DNA from: Oryzisolibacter propanilivorax
GTDB lineage: Bacteria; Pseudomonadota; Gammaproteobacteria; Burkholderiales; Burkholderiaceae_C
DNA length: 64,000 nucleotides
Direction of reading: 5' to 3'
Assembly: GCF_900103645.1 (NCBI RefSeq)
Contig: NZ_FNHP01000009.1
Span: 1-64,000 of the forward strand
Numbering within the stretch: position 1 is the first letter of the stretch; each line of letters opens with the position of its first letter. The position numbers were made by a program, and so were the translations under genes. Positions 28,327 to 38,049 of this stretch are shown here, piece after piece. Below the pieces are notes generated by a model, which ran no database searches, had not been told where the DNA came from, and saw only the letters and a list, made by a program, of their open reading frames with translations.

Positions 28327-29371
28327 CGCCGCCAGCCAGGCGCTGCAGCTCGTCCCAGGTGGCTTGCGCCAGCGGCACGCCGTGCGCCAGCGAGTCGGCG
28401 CGCTGGCGGTGGCGCTGCCCGCCAGGCTGGCGTGTCTGCCCGGCATCCGCCATGGCGCTGACCAGCGCCTCGCAGCGCGCGGCGAAGTCCGCCGCGCCGG
28501 TGCGCTGCGGATCGATGGCGATGACCAGCTCGCCGGTGCGCGGCGTCTGCGCGCCGGGGTGGCCGCTCCAGTCGAAGCCGAAGGAGAAGTTGCCGCCGGT
28601 CAGCGCCGCCGCCAGCAGCTCGACCATCATCGACAGCGCCGAACCCTTGTGCTCCCCGAACGGCAGCAGCGCGCCGCCATCCAGCACCGCGCGCGGCTCG
28701 CGCGTGGGCTGGCCGTGCGCGTCCACGCCGGTGCCTTCGGGCAGCAGCCGGCCCTCGCGCGCGGCGATCTGCACGTCGCCGTGCGCCATGCTGCTGGTGG
28801 CCAGGTCGAACACCAGCGGCGGCCAGCCCGCGGCGCGCGGCGCGGCGAAGGCAATGGGGTTGGTGCCGAACAGCGGCCGTGCCGCGCCGTGCGGCACCAC
28901 GCTGGCCATGCTGTTGACCAGCGCCAGCGCGACCAGGCCATGCTGCTCGGCCAGCGGCTCGACGTCGGGCCACAGCGCGGCGAAATGGTGCGAGTCGCGG
29001 ATCGCCAGCAGCGCGATGCCGTTGGCCCGCGCCTTGGCCACCAGCTGCGCATGCGCCGCCATGTAGGCCGGCTGGGCGAAGCCGTTGCGCGCGTCCACGG
29101 CGATGGCGCCCGGCGCCAGGTCGTGCACCTGCGGCACGGCGCGGCCGTCAACCCAGCCGCTGGCCAGCGTACTCAGGTAGCCGGGAATGCGGAACACACC
29201 ATGGCTGTGCGCGCCGTCGCGCTCGGCCGCGGCGCAGTTGTCGGCCAGCACGGCCGCCACCCCGGCGCTGGTGCCGTGGCGCTCGAAGATGGCCGCCAGG
29301 GTGGCGCGCAGGGTGTCGAAGGGGATGCGAACGCGTGGCTCTGATAACGTTGAATTTGCTTCTGTATTCAT
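28316..29371 (-). CDS. LDH2/malate dehydrogenase-family NAD(P)-dependent oxidoreductase
   Basis: 351 residues. The fold family of sulfolactate, ureidoglycolate and delta1-piperideine-2-carboxylate reductases. Visible marks are AAERDGAHSHGVFRIPGYLS (catalytic His), AIRDSHHFAALWPDVEPLAE and the nucleotide-loop region GTNPIAFAAPRAAGWPPLVF with DLATSSMAHGD. The substrate cannot be fixed; a DpkA-like imine reductase is one option. The start ATG (29371) lies inside a dispersed repeat copy (CAGCTATGAATAC), and no clear Shine-Dalgarno precedes it, so the repeat seems to supply the translation start. Confidence 0.85.
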   Translation of the reverse strand: MNTEANSTLSEPRVRIPFDTLRATLAAIFERHGTSAGVAAVLADNCAAAERDGAHSHGVFRIPGYLSTLASGWVDGRAVPQVHDLAPGAIAVDARNGFAQPAYMAAHAQLVAKARANGIALLAIRDSHHFAALWPDVEPLAEQHGLVALALVNSMASVVPHGAARPLFGTNPIAFAAPRAAGWPPLVFDLATSSMAHGDVQIAAREGRLLPEGTGVDAHGQPTREPRAVLDGGALLPFGEHKGSALSMMVELLAAALTGGNFSFGFDWSGHPGAQTPRTGELVIAIDPQRTGAADFAARCEALVSAMADAGQTRQPGGQRHRQRADSLAHGVPLAQATWDELQRLAGGVSA

Positions 29372-29415
29372 AGCTGAAAGCCCATATAAATCATGGGCTG
29401 GAGGCGGATTTGATG
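29362..29415 (+). repeat. Dispersed ATAGCTG-type repeat overlapping a start codon
   Basis: Plus strand: ATTCATAGCTGAAAGCCCAT, then ATAAATCATGGGCTGGAGGC, then GGATTTGATG. The centre GCCCAT...ATGGGC pairs. The minus-strand ATG of the LDH2-family gene is the CAT at 29369-29371 within the repeat. The rest of the 197-bp gap to ggt (29416-29568) shows no gene, only a GGGAAGCCCC/CCGGAAGGGG hairpin-like stretch. Confidence 0.8.
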
Positions 29416-29568
29416 AAAATCTTGATGGCGGGGAAGCCCCGCACCCCTTCCTTTTTCCGGAAGGGGTGACGGCGACCGCTTGCGCAGGTCTTGGTGGCTG
29501 GGCTCGTGGGCAGCGGGCCGCGGGCTCGGCTGCGCTTTGGCGGTACTTCGCTGCAGTCCCGCAAGCGC

Positions 29569-31452
29569 TCAATCGCCCAGCACCACGCCCTCGCGGCGTG
29601 GGTCGGCCCCGCCCAGCAGCATGTGCCTGCCATGCACGTCCCCACGCGTGATGGCCTGCAGGCCGCTGGTCATGTTCATCTCGCGCACCTCGGCGCCGCG
29701 CGCACGCAGCGCGTGCACCGTGGCGGGCGAAAAGCGGTTTTCCTCGAGCAACGTCGGGCCGTTCAGGCTGCCGAAGTTGGGCAGGTCGATGGCCTGCTGC
29801 GGCGTCAGACCCCAGTTGAAGATGCCGTACAGCGTCTTGGCGACGTAATGGATGATGAGCGCGCCGCCGGGGCTGCCGCCGCTCATCAATAGCTCGCCAT
29901 TGGCCTTATTGAACACCAGCGTCGGCGCCATGGACGAGCGCGGGCGCTTGCCGGGCTCGACGCGGTTGGCGATCGGCTGGCCGCTCGCATCGCGCGGCGC
30001 GAAGCTGAAGTCGGTCAGTTCGTTGTTCAGCAAGAAGCCCTTGACCATCTGGCGCGAGCCGAACTGGTCCTCGATGGTGGTGGTCATGGCCACGGCGTTG
30101 CCCCGGCCGTCGATGACGCTGATGTGGCTGGTGCCGTATTCAGGCTGCGCCGGCATCGGCGCGAAGCTGGTGGCCACGCCGTCGGGGCGGCCGGGCGGCG
30201 CCACGCCCAGGCTGCTCGGGCCGATCAATTTGGCACGGCTGGCCAGGTAGGCGGGATTGAGCAGGCTCATCCAGCTGCCGGCGGGCGGCTGCACGAAGTC
30301 CGGGTCGGCCACGTACAGCGCGCGGTCGGCGAACGCCAGGCGCGAGGCCTCGCCGTACAGGTACAGCCACTCGGCCGGCGGCGCCTTGGGCTGCAGGGCG
30401 CTGGGCGCGGGGGGCGGGGCGTCCTGCAGCGCGAAGGTGGCGGCTTCGGTGTTGTGCAGGATGCCCAGGATCTGCGCCACGGCGATGGCGCCCGAGCTGG
30501 GCGGCGGAAAGCCGCAGATGCGGTATTGCTGCGCGGCCACGCCATAGTCGCTGCACAGCGCCTGGCGCTTCTTCGGCTGATAGCTGGCCAGATCGGCCAG
30601 GGTGAGCTGGCCCGGATTGCTGGCATGGCCCCGCACCTTGGCGACGATGGCCTGTGCCACCTCGCCCTCCAGCAGCGCCTTCGAACCATCGCGCGCGATG
30701 GCGCGCAGCACGCTGGCCAGCTCGGGGTTTTTCAGCGTGTGCCCGACCGGCCAGGGCTGGCCGGCGGCGTCGAAGAAGTAGGCGCGCGCCTCGGCATCCT
30801 GCGCCAGGTATTTCTCGTTTTGCAGCAGCGCGTTCAGCCGCGCGCTCACCTGGAAGCCCTGCTCGGCCAGGGTGATGGCCGGCTCGAACAGCGCGGCCCA
30901 GGGCAGGCGGCCGTGCTCGCGGTGCGCCTGCTCCAGCATGCGCACCGTGCCCGGCACGCCCACCGAACGCCCGCCGACCACCGCGTCGTGGAACGCCATG
31001 GGCTTGCCGTCGGGTTTCAGGAACAGGTTCTCCGTCGCCGCGGCCGGCGCTGTCTCGCGCCCGTCCCAGGCCTCGACGCGGCCACCGGCGGCATGCAACA
31101 GGAAGGCGCCACCGCCCAAGCCGCTGGACTGCGGCTCGACCAGGGCCAGCACCATCTGCACGGCGATCGCCGCATCCAGCGCCGAGCCGCCGGCCTTGAG
31201 CACCTGGTAGCCGGCGTCGGTGGCCAGCGGATTGGCGGCGGCGACGGCAAAACGCTCGGCGGCCCAACCGGGCTTCGGGGTATAGCCCGATGAGCCTTCA
31301 GGCTGCGCCGGCACCTGGTAGCCGATGCTGCGCGGGGCGGCGGACATGCCAGGGCCGGACGGGCCGCCGGCGCAGCCGGCCAGCAGGGCGGCGGCCAGGG
31401 CGGCCGTGAACGCGAGCGCACTGCGCGTCGGGACGGGACGGTGGTGGTGCAT
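29569..31452 (-). CDS. ggt: Gamma-glutamyltransferase, predicted lipoprotein
   Basis: 627 residues. It cleaves the gamma-glutamyl bond of glutathione and transfers or hydrolyses it. It is made as a precursor that self-cleaves before a threonine: T441 in EYGTSHISVIDGRGNAVAMT. The small-subunit pocket residues appear in GSPGGALIIHYVAKTLYGI and SSMAPTLVFNKANGELLMSG. The N-terminus has a lipobox (ALLAGC, Cys about 27), so it should be anchored in the outer membrane facing the periplasm rather than soluble as in E. coli. ATG 31452 has AGGAGA upstream. A 269-bp gap with no recognised gene separates it from suhB. Confidence 0.92.
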   Translation of the reverse strand: MHHHRPVPTRSALAFTAALAAALLAGCAGGPSGPGMSAAPRSIGYQVPAQPEGSSGYTPKPGWAAERFAVAAANPLATDAGYQVLKAGGSALDAAIAVQMVLALVEPQSSGLGGGAFLLHAAGGRVEAWDGRETAPAAATENLFLKPDGKPMAFHDAVVGGRSVGVPGTVRMLEQAHREHGRLPWAALFEPAITLAEQGFQVSARLNALLQNEKYLAQDAEARAYFFDAAGQPWPVGHTLKNPELASVLRAIARDGSKALLEGEVAQAIVAKVRGHASNPGQLTLADLASYQPKKRQALCSDYGVAAQQYRICGFPPPSSGAIAVAQILGILHNTEAATFALQDAPPPAPSALQPKAPPAEWLYLYGEASRLAFADRALYVADPDFVQPPAGSWMSLLNPAYLASRAKLIGPSSLGVAPPGRPDGVATSFAPMPAQPEYGTSHISVIDGRGNAVAMTTTIEDQFGSRQMVKGFLLNNELTDFSFAPRDASGQPIANRVEPGKRPRSSMAPTLVFNKANGELLMSGGSPGGALIIHYVAKTLYGIFNWGLTPQQAIDLPNFGSLNGPTLLEENRFSPATVHALRARGAEVREMNMTSGLQAITRGDVHGRHMLLGGADPRREGVVLGD

Positions 31453-31721
31453 GGTGTCTCCTTCTCTGCCATGGTGGGCTGTCGCCAGGCATGGTAGCGC
31501 CGGGCGGGCAAAGGAGGGTGCACCAGGCAGGGGCGGCCATGGCAGGGCAGGCCTCTGCAGCCTTGCTGCGGCGGCCGGGCGAATGACCAGGCCGGCGTGG
31601 GCGCTTCAGGAGGTGCTGGCCGCCTGATGGCCCTGCGCTATGGGTGCGCGTGTGCGGGCTTCAAGCCTGGCGCGCACCCGCCGCGCCGGCCGGCGCGCGG
31701 GCGCAGGCCGGTTGGGTAGGA

Positions 31722-32786
31722 TCAGAACGGCGCGCGGTCGTCCCCGGCCGGGTGCTGACGCTCGGGTGCCGGGGCCAGGTCGCCGTCCGCATCGGTGCCG
31801 GAGCGCTGCGGCTGCAGAGCGACCGGCGCGGCGTCGGCAGCGGGCGCCTGCGCGGGGTCGGTGGAGGCAGCTGCGTCGCTGTCGGCATCCGCCGGCTGCG
31901 TATCGGCCGCCTCGCCAGCACCCGCCTCGGCGTCCGCGTCGGCCATGGCCTGGCGCACTGCCGCCTTGTCGCCAGCGCCGGCGAACTTGCTGTACTTGGT
32001 CAACAGTGGCACCAGCTGGCCATAGATGCGCGGGCTGCCGGCCAGGCATTCGCGCTGCTCGAGAAAATCGGCCTCGCCCGTGAAATTGCCCACCAGGCCG
32101 CCGGCCTCGGTCACCAGCAGGCTGCCGGCGGCCACGTCCCAGATCGACAGGCCGGCCTCGAAGAAGGCGTCGGTGAAGCCAGCCGCCACGTAGGCCAGGT
32201 CCAGCGCCGCGGCGCCAGGGCGGCGCAGGCCGGCGGTGCGCGGCATGATGTCGGCCATCATCAAGAGATAGCTCTTGAAGTTGTCACCCGGGCGGAACGG
32301 AAAGCCGGTGGAGACCAGGCATTCGCCCAGGCGGATGCGCTTGGACACGCGGATGCGCCGGTCGTTCAGGAAGGCACCGCGCCCGCGCGTGGCGGTGAAC
32401 AGGTCGTTGCGCGTGGGGTCGTACACCACGGCGTGCTCGACGCGGCCCTTGACCATCAGGGCGATGCTGACGCAATAGACGGGAAAGCCGTGGATGAAGT
32501 TGGTCGTGCCGTCCAGCGGGTCAATCACCCAGACGAAGTCCGAGCGCGGGTTGCCGCGTTCGCGGCCCGACTCCTCGGCCAGGATGCCGTGCTGCGGGTA
32601 GGCCGTCAGCAGCGTGTCGATGATGGCGCCCTCGGCCGCATGGTCGACCTCGGTGACGAAGTCGTTGATCTGTTTTTGCGAGATCCGCACCGCCTCGACG
32701 TCCAGCGCCGCGCGGTTGATGAGGGCGCCGGCGGCGCGTGCGGCCTTGATGGCCACGTTGAGCATGGGGTGCAGGTTGGTCGACAT
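31722..32786 (-). CDS. suhB: SuhB, inositol-1-monophosphatase family protein
   Basis: 354 residues from ATG 32786 ([20 protein letters not shown]). The metal-binding motifs of the Li-sensitive phosphatase family are all present: [26 protein letters not shown] and [17 protein letters not shown]. SuhB also acts with the Nus factors in rRNA antitermination. It is longer than E. coli SuhB (267) by a C-terminal tail of about 75 residues, almost only Ala, Asp, Pro, Glu and Gln ([20 protein letters not shown]), which is probably disordered. It is divergent from the trmJ-like gene (119 bp). Confidence 0.9.
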   Translation of the reverse strand: MSTNLHPMLNVAIKAARAAGALINRAALDVEAVRISQKQINDFVTEVDHAAEGAIIDTLLTAYPQHGILAEESGRERGNPRSDFVWVIDPLDGTTNFIHGFPVYCVSIALMVKGRVEHAVVYDPTRNDLFTATRGRGAFLNDRRIRVSKRIRLGECLVSTGFPFRPGDNFKSYLLMMADIMPRTAGLRRPGAAALDLAYVAAGFTDAFFEAGLSIWDVAAGSLLVTEAGGLVGNFTGEADFLEQRECLAGSPRIYGQLVPLLTKYSKFAGAGDKAAVRQAMADADAEAGAGEAADTQPADADSDAAASTDPAQAPAADAAPVALQPQRSGTDADGDLAPAPERQHPAGDDRAPF

Positions 32787-32905
32787 GGGCTGGCAAGTGA
32801 CAAAGGAGCGGATCGGGTGCGCGCCGGGCGATGCCGGCGCGGCAAAGGGGCGGATTCTACCGACGCGGCCCGGCACGCGCCGCCGGCGCGGCGACAATCC
32901 CCGCC

Positions 32906-33691
32906 ATGCACACCCGCTTCGTCCTGATCCACACCAGCCACGCCGGCAACGTGGGCGCCACCGCCCGCGCCATGAAGACCATGGGGTTCACCGACCTGGT
33001 GCTGGTCGCGCCGCGCTGGGCCAACGTGCTGCGCCGCGAGGAGACCATCCAGCGCGCCAGCGGGGCGCTGGATGTGCTGGAGCGCGCGCGCATCGTCGCC
33101 ACGCTGGACGAGGCGCTGGACGGCATGGACCACCTGTGCGCCACGGCCATGACGCCGCGCGATTTCGGCCCGCCCACGCGCAACCCGCGCCAGCACTTCG
33201 AGATGCTATTGAAAGATGAGCTGGAGGCCCATGCAAACAAAGGGTTGGAGCCCGATTTGACCCAAAAGCCGGCGCCGCGCGGCATCGCCTTCCTGTTCGG
33301 CAGCGAGCGCTTCGGCATGGCCAACGAGGACGTCTACCGCTGCCACGTCGCGCTCAGCATTCCCACCAACCCGCAGTTCGGCTCGTTGAACCTGGGCGCG
33401 GCGGTGCAGCTCATCGCCTACGAATGGCGCCAGGCGCTAGGCGGCTTCGACACGCCGGCCAGCGCGCCGCAGGGCGACGCGGCCGATGCGGCGCAGGTGG
33501 CGGGCATGCTGGCGCACTGGCAGCAGGCGCTCACGGCCATCGGCTTTCTCGACCCGGCCGCGCCGAAAAAACTGATGCCGCGCCTGAACCAGCTGTTCAA
33601 CCGCGCGCAGCCGACACCGGAGGAAATCCATATCCTGCGCGGTGTCGCCAAGGCCATGCTCCAGGCCGCCCAGGCGCCGCGGCTAGACTGA
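32906..33691 (+). CDS. trmJ: TrmJ-like tRNA/rRNA 2'-O-methyltransferase (SPOUT family)
   Basis: 261 residues. TrmH/SpoU-type knotted methyltransferase of the TrmJ group (cytidine/uridine 32 of tRNA). Motif 1 is [20 protein letters not shown]; motif 2/3 is [20 protein letters not shown], then [20 protein letters not shown] with the knot. The C-terminal helical tail ends [13 protein letters not shown]. Residues about 100-120 ([20 protein letters not shown]) are an extra segment encoded by a copy of the dispersed intergenic repeat, kept in frame. I take ATG 32906. It is followed 33 bp later by cysE. Confidence 0.88.
   Translation: MHTRFVLIHTSHAGNVGATARAMKTMGFTDLVLVAPRWANVLRREETIQRASGALDVLERARIVATLDEALDGMDHLCATAMTPRDFGPPTRNPRQHFEMLLKDELEAHANKGLEPDLTQKPAPRGIAFLFGSERFGMANEDVYRCHVALSIPTNPQFGSLNLGAAVQLIAYEWRQALGGFDTPASAPQGDAADAAQVAGMLAHWQQALTAIGFLDPAAPKKLMPRLNQLFNRAQPTPEEIHILRGVAKAMLQAAQAPRLD
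33205..33262 (+). repeat. Dispersed repeat copy inside the trmJ coding region
   Basis: The sequence ATTGAAAGATGAGCTGGAGG, then CCCATGCAAACAAAGGGTTG, then GAGCCCGATTTGACC follows the intergenic repeat consensus (GAT-AGCTGGAGGCCC-TTGTTC-AAGGGCTGGAGGCCGATTT) almost base for base, but is free of stops in this frame. It encodes a hydrophilic stretch between methyltransferase motifs. Confidence 0.75.
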
Positions 33692-33724
33692 GCCGCCCGT
33701 TTTCCCATCCCCCGGTTCCTCCCT

Positions 33725-34513
33725 GTGTCCTCGATCCTGTCCCGCCTGCGCTCCGACATCCAGTGCATCCTCGAGCGCGACCCGGCCGCGCGCAGCCGCT
33801 GGGAGGTGGTCACCTGCTACCCCGGCCTGCACGCCATCTGGCTGCACCGTCCGGCGCACTGGTGCTGGACACACGGCCTGCGCTGGACCGGGCGTTTCAT
33901 CTCGCACGTCTCGCGCTGGCTCACCGGCATCGAGATCCACCCCGGCGCGCAGATCGGCCGGCATGTCTTCATCGACCACGGCATGGGCGTGGTGATCGGC
34001 GAGACCGCGGTGGTGGGCGACGGCTGCACCATCTACCACGGCGTGACGCTGGGCGGCACCTCGCTGTACAAGGGCGCCAAGCGCCATCCGACGCTGGGTC
34101 GCAACGTGGTGGTGGCGGCCGGCGCCAAGGTGCTGGGCGGCTTCGAGGTGGGTGACGGCGCGAAGATCGGCAGCAACGCGGTGGTCATCAAGCCGGTGCC
34201 GGCCGGCGCCACGGCGGTGGGCATCCCGGCGCGCATCATCCCCAGCAAGGCCGGGCAGAGCGCCGACGTGGCGCAGGAGGAGGCGCCGGCCTTCAGCGCC
34301 TACGGCGTGGCCGCGCAGCAGGAAGACCCGCTGACCCAGGCCATGCGCGGGCTGATCGACTCGGCGCAGACGCAGGAGCACCAGATCGCCCTGCTGTGGC
34401 GCGCCATCGAGCAGCTCTCGGCCGCGCAGCACGCCGAGGACTGCGTGCCGGGCGACGCCGCCACGCGCGAGCATTTCGAAGCCCAGCGGTTGAACGACAT
34501 CATCGGCAAGTGA
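33725..34513 (+). CDS. cysE: CysE, serine O-acetyltransferase
   Basis: 262 residues from a GTG at 33725 (SSILSRLRSDIQCILERDPA). It acetylates serine with acetyl-CoA to feed cysteine synthesis. The N-terminal helical part is short (CysE class lacking the long E. coli N-domain). The left-handed beta-helix hexapeptides start at IEIHPGAQIGRHVFIDHGMG and run through GDGCTIYHGVTLGGTSLYKG and NAVVIKPVPAGATAVGIPAR. The catalytic His-Asp pair lies in IDHGMGV. A ~75-residue C-terminal tail follows the helix. Confidence 0.93.
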   Translation: MSSILSRLRSDIQCILERDPAARSRWEVVTCYPGLHAIWLHRPAHWCWTHGLRWTGRFISHVSRWLTGIEIHPGAQIGRHVFIDHGMGVVIGETAVVGDGCTIYHGVTLGGTSLYKGAKRHPTLGRNVVVAAGAKVLGGFEVGDGAKIGSNAVVIKPVPAGATAVGIPARIIPSKAGQSADVAQEEAPAFSAYGVAAQQEDPLTQAMRGLIDSAQTQEHQIALLWRAIEQLSAAQHAEDCVPGDAATREHFEAQRLNDIIGK

Positions 34514-34546
34514 GCCGGCACCGCTCGGCCGGCGCCCGCCCTGCGG

Positions 34547-35563
34547 TCAGGCCGGCGCCGTAGCCAGCAGGCGCTGCAGGTGCGGTGCCAGAGTCTGCAG
34601 GTTGGCGAAGCTCAGGTCGTACATGGCGCTCAGGCCCGCCGCCTGCTCGTCGGTCAGTTCAGGCGAGCAGATAACGAAGCGCTCGCGCTCCAGCCCCAGA
34701 CGCTTGCGCAGGCGCAGGTACTTGTCGATGTCACGGCGGAATTCGCCGCCCTTGCATTCAATGACGATGGGCGGCTGCCCGGCCGGCAGGGCCACCACGT
34801 CCAGCTCGTGCAGGTCCTCGTTCGGAAACACGACCTTGACGCCGCGCGCACACGAGGTGCCGCCAGCGTGGCCCTGCAGCTGGGCCAGCATGGCCATCAG
34901 CGCGTACCACTCCAGCCAGCCCCCATCGAAGAACTGCCGCACCGCTGGTGCACTCTGCAGCGTCAGGCGCACGATCTTCTCGGGCTTCTGATAGTGATAG
35001 CGCGCGAAAAAGGTGTGCTCGTACAGCTGGCGGCACAGCTGGGTGATGGCCTGCGCGTCCTTCTGCGGCAGCTGGGCCAGCTCCAGGTTCAGTCCGGTGT
35101 GGCTCTTGCGGTAGGCGTAGCGCACGCGGTCGATCAGCTCGGCGAACAGCGCATGGTTGCCGGCCAGCAGCAGCGCCGCGTCGTCGAAGAAGCCGCTGGT
35201 GTCCACCAGCGCCGGGTCGATATGCGCCTCGATCTGGCGCGCTGCGAACCAGGCCCGCAGCGGCGCGTGCTGCTGCGCGGTGGCCAGGCCCTGCACGTTG
35301 GCCTGGGGCGTGGCGGGTTCGGGTAGTGTTTGCGCAGGAGCCGCAGGCAAGCCGGAGTCGGCCACGGTGCTGGCAGCCTGCTGGCGCAGGCCGTTGAGTT
35401 CGCGCGTGACGGAGGCCAGGCGCTTGACCAGCTCCTCGACGTAATACACCGTGCCGAACACGGTGGCGGGCTTGCCGCAGCGCCCGCAGGCGGTCTGGGT
35501 ATGGACGGGAGTGGTGGCGTCTTCGCTGACGAAGCCGCACTGGTTGCAGCGGTAGATGGGCAT
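34547..35563 (-). CDS. Zinc-ribbon protein with C-terminal PD-(D/E)XK nuclease-like domain
   Basis: 338 residues. The N-terminal zinc ribbon has CNQC (C6, C9) and CGRC (C27, C30). A helical stretch and Ala/Pro linker (about 45-95) follow, then a mid-domain of unknown fold. From about residue 215 comes a segment GGWLEWYALMAMLAQLQGH, then NEDLHELDVVALPAG and IVIECKGGEFRRDIDKYLRL. The E-x-D...(I)ECK pattern is a PD-(D/E)XK active site. It recalls the nuclease half of DUF1887/Card1-Can2 proteins, but I see no CARF sensor. Whether it cuts DNA or RNA, and whether it defends or repairs, is unknown. Neighbours (cysE, a lipoprotein) give no clue. Confidence 0.7.
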   Translation of the reverse strand: MPIYRCNQCGFVSEDATTPVHTQTACGRCGKPATVFGTVYYVEELVKRLASVTRELNGLRQQAASTVADSGLPAAPAQTLPEPATPQANVQGLATAQQHAPLRAWFAARQIEAHIDPALVDTSGFFDDAALLLAGNHALFAELIDRVRYAYRKSHTGLNLELAQLPQKDAQAITQLCRQLYEHTFFARYHYQKPEKIVRLTLQSAPAVRQFFDGGWLEWYALMAMLAQLQGHAGGTSCARGVKVVFPNEDLHELDVVALPAGQPPIVIECKGGEFRRDIDKYLRLRKRLGLERERFVICSPELTDEQAAGLSAMYDLSFANLQTLAPHLQRLLATAPA

Positions 35564-35620
35564 GGCGGGATGCGAGTGCGTGGGCCTTGGTCAGTGCCAG
35601 GGGCGCGTGCCCCCCGCGCC

Positions 35621-36520
35621 TCAGGCAGGCCGCTGTGGCAGGAACCGCGCATACAACGCGCGGGTTTCTGGCTCGAAGAACCGGCCCGCCCACTGCTCCG
35701 GCAGCTCCGAGGTGTGGGCCCAGCCGAAGAACAGCACTGCATCGTACAGATCGGACAGGCGCAGCTCGGTGGCCATGTAGTCGCGAAAGACCTGCCGGTC
35801 CCATCCCGGGTCGCGGAAGGCCTGGGCGATGTACCAGGTCTGCACCCGGGCATTGGCGGACTTGGTCAGTGCGGGAAAGCCCTGCGTCCAAGCGTGCAGC
35901 GCCGGAATGCGGGTGGCGTCGCCCAGCCAATAGGCGGTGGTCGCCACCCAATCCACCAGCGCGATGGCCTGGCGCATGTACGGCAGCACGGCGTCATTGT
36001 CGAAGCTGGCGTAGGCGCTAAGCGAAATGCCGATCCGCGCCTGCGGCAGGCGCTCGCGCACCAGGGCGACGCCGGCTCGCAGGGCGTCCAGCTCCGCCTG
36101 CCACGCGGTCTGGCCGGCACCCGCCTGGACGGCCACCAGGAACATCTCGTCGATCAGATAGACATAGGCGCCGGGCTGCAGCAGGTCGCGGTGCTGTGCG
36201 ATGTAGCGGTCCAGCTGCTGCGCCGCGTCGCTGACCAGGCGCGGGCCCAGGCCGGGCTGGACGGGAAGCAGAAACAGGAAGTCCAGCATGTTGGTCCGGC
36301 CGGACTGCGCAATGGCGCGCGAGGTCTCCAGTGCGCCCACGTTACCGGCATAGCCGGCGTTGGTCACCAGCTCGGCCTGGACCACCTGCTCGGGGGTCCC
36401 GAATACCTCGCCTATTAGCCGTGTGGCCGGTACCGGGGGATCGCCGGCGGAACTGCCGCCCCCACCGCAGCCAGCCAGGAGGGCCAGTGCGGACAAATGA
36501 AAAAAGGTTCTTCTTTGCAT
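35621..36520 (-). CDS. Putative lipoprotein of unknown function
   Basis: 299 residues from ATG 36520. The N-terminus MQRRTFFHLSALALLAGC has a twin-Arg-like start and a lipobox (LLAGC, Cys18) followed by a Gly/Ser linker. The mature part alternates hydrophobic strands and helices (MLDFLFLLPVQPGLG, YVYLIDEMFLVAVQ, RIGISLSAYASFDN, IALVDWVATTAYWLG, WYIAQAFRDPG), as in a TIM-barrel glycosidase-like fold with possible acidic residues in LIDEMF. No family recognised with confidence. It is likely anchored in the outer membrane. It stands alone between the nuclease-like gene and mog. Confidence 0.6.
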   Translation of the reverse strand: MQRRTFFHLSALALLAGCGGGGSSAGDPPVPATRLIGEVFGTPEQVVQAELVTNAGYAGNVGALETSRAIAQSGRTNMLDFLFLLPVQPGLGPRLVSDAAQQLDRYIAQHRDLLQPGAYVYLIDEMFLVAVQAGAGQTAWQAELDALRAGVALVRERLPQARIGISLSAYASFDNDAVLPYMRQAIALVDWVATTAYWLGDATRIPALHAWTQGFPALTKSANARVQTWYIAQAFRDPGWDRQVFRDYMATELRLSDLYDAVLFFGWAHTSELPEQWAGRFFEPETRALYARFLPQRPA

Positions 36521-36611
36521 GGTGGTGTTAGCGCCGTGCGCCAGGAAAGACGAGGAGATCAAGCATCAGCCTGTAGTTCAGGAGCGCGGCACGGGCCTGC
36601 CGCGCCCGCGC

Positions 36612-37250
<639 letters not shown>

Positions 37251-37285
37251 CTGGACTGGAAAGACAGGCGTGCAGGTGCAAGGCG

Positions 37286-37942
37286 TCAGGCGTCGCGCGA
37301 GCGCTGCTCCTCGGCGGCGTACTCGGCGGCCTCGCCCAGGTGCGTGCGCACCAGCTGGAACAGGTCGCGGTAGGCGCGGCCCTTGCGCGGTGCCAGGCCC
37401 TGCGACTGCTCGGCGCGGCCCTCGGTCGGCGCGTCCTTGCGCGCCTGGCGCACCAGCGCGCGGATCTGCTGGCTGTCGGTGCGCGGGAACTGCGCCAGCC
37501 AGTCGGCCAGCGCGTCGTCGCTGGCGATCAGCTGGTCGCGCCAGTGCTCGGCCTGGTGCAGCAGCACCTTCTCGGCGGCGCTGCCGGTGTGCTGCTCGGC
37601 CAGCGCGGCCTGGATGGCGGACACAGCGCTCTCATCCAGCTGGCGCATCAGCTTGCCCACGTACTGCATCTGCCGGCGCTTGCCCTCGAAGTTGCTGATG
37701 CGATTGGCCTCGGCCAGGGCCTCCACCAGCTTGTCGGGCAGCTGCAGGCGCTCCAGCAGATCGGCGCGCAGGGTAAGCATCTCGCTGCCAAGCGTCTGCA
37801 GGGCATCGCTTTCGCGTTTCAGGTCGGTCTTGGTCGAGCCGGTCGTGCCCTTGAGCTCGGCCTTGAGCTGCAGGTCCATCTCGCTGCCCTCGGCGACGAA
37901 CTGGCCCCGGACGAAGTAGCCTTTTTTGGGTTTGCGTGGCAT
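37286..37942 (-). CDS. darP: DarP (YjgA/DUF615), ribosome-associated assembly factor
   Basis: 218 residues from ATG 37942 (MPRKPKKGYFVRGQFVAEGS). All-helical DUF615 protein known in E. coli as a late 50S-assembly and dormancy-associated factor. Family marks are ANRISNFEGKRRQMQYVGKL and the C-terminal RKGRAYRDLFQLVR. It starts 107 bp from the divergent pmbA gene; yjgA-pmbA divergence is the common arrangement in proteobacteria. Confidence 0.9.
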   Translation of the reverse strand: MPRKPKKGYFVRGQFVAEGSEMDLQLKAELKGTTGSTKTDLKRESDALQTLGSEMLTLRADLLERLQLPDKLVEALAEANRISNFEGKRRQMQYVGKLMRQLDESAVSAIQAALAEQHTGSAAEKVLLHQAEHWRDQLIASDDALADWLAQFPRTDSQQIRALVRQARKDAPTEGRAEQSQGLAPRKGRAYRDLFQLVRTHLGEAAEYAAEEQRSRDA

Positions 37943-38049
37943 GGGTGCGGGCGGGAGCGGGAACGGAGGGAAAAGCGCCGGCGGCGCGGCGGGACACCCG
38001 AGGCGCCTGCCAGCGCCGGCGCAGGGCGACAAGTATCATAGCCGCCGCT

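Noticed and set aside
33725-33760. A missing or frameshifted cysE start
   Set aside because: The GTG at 33725 gives the expected CysE N-terminus; no frameshift is needed.
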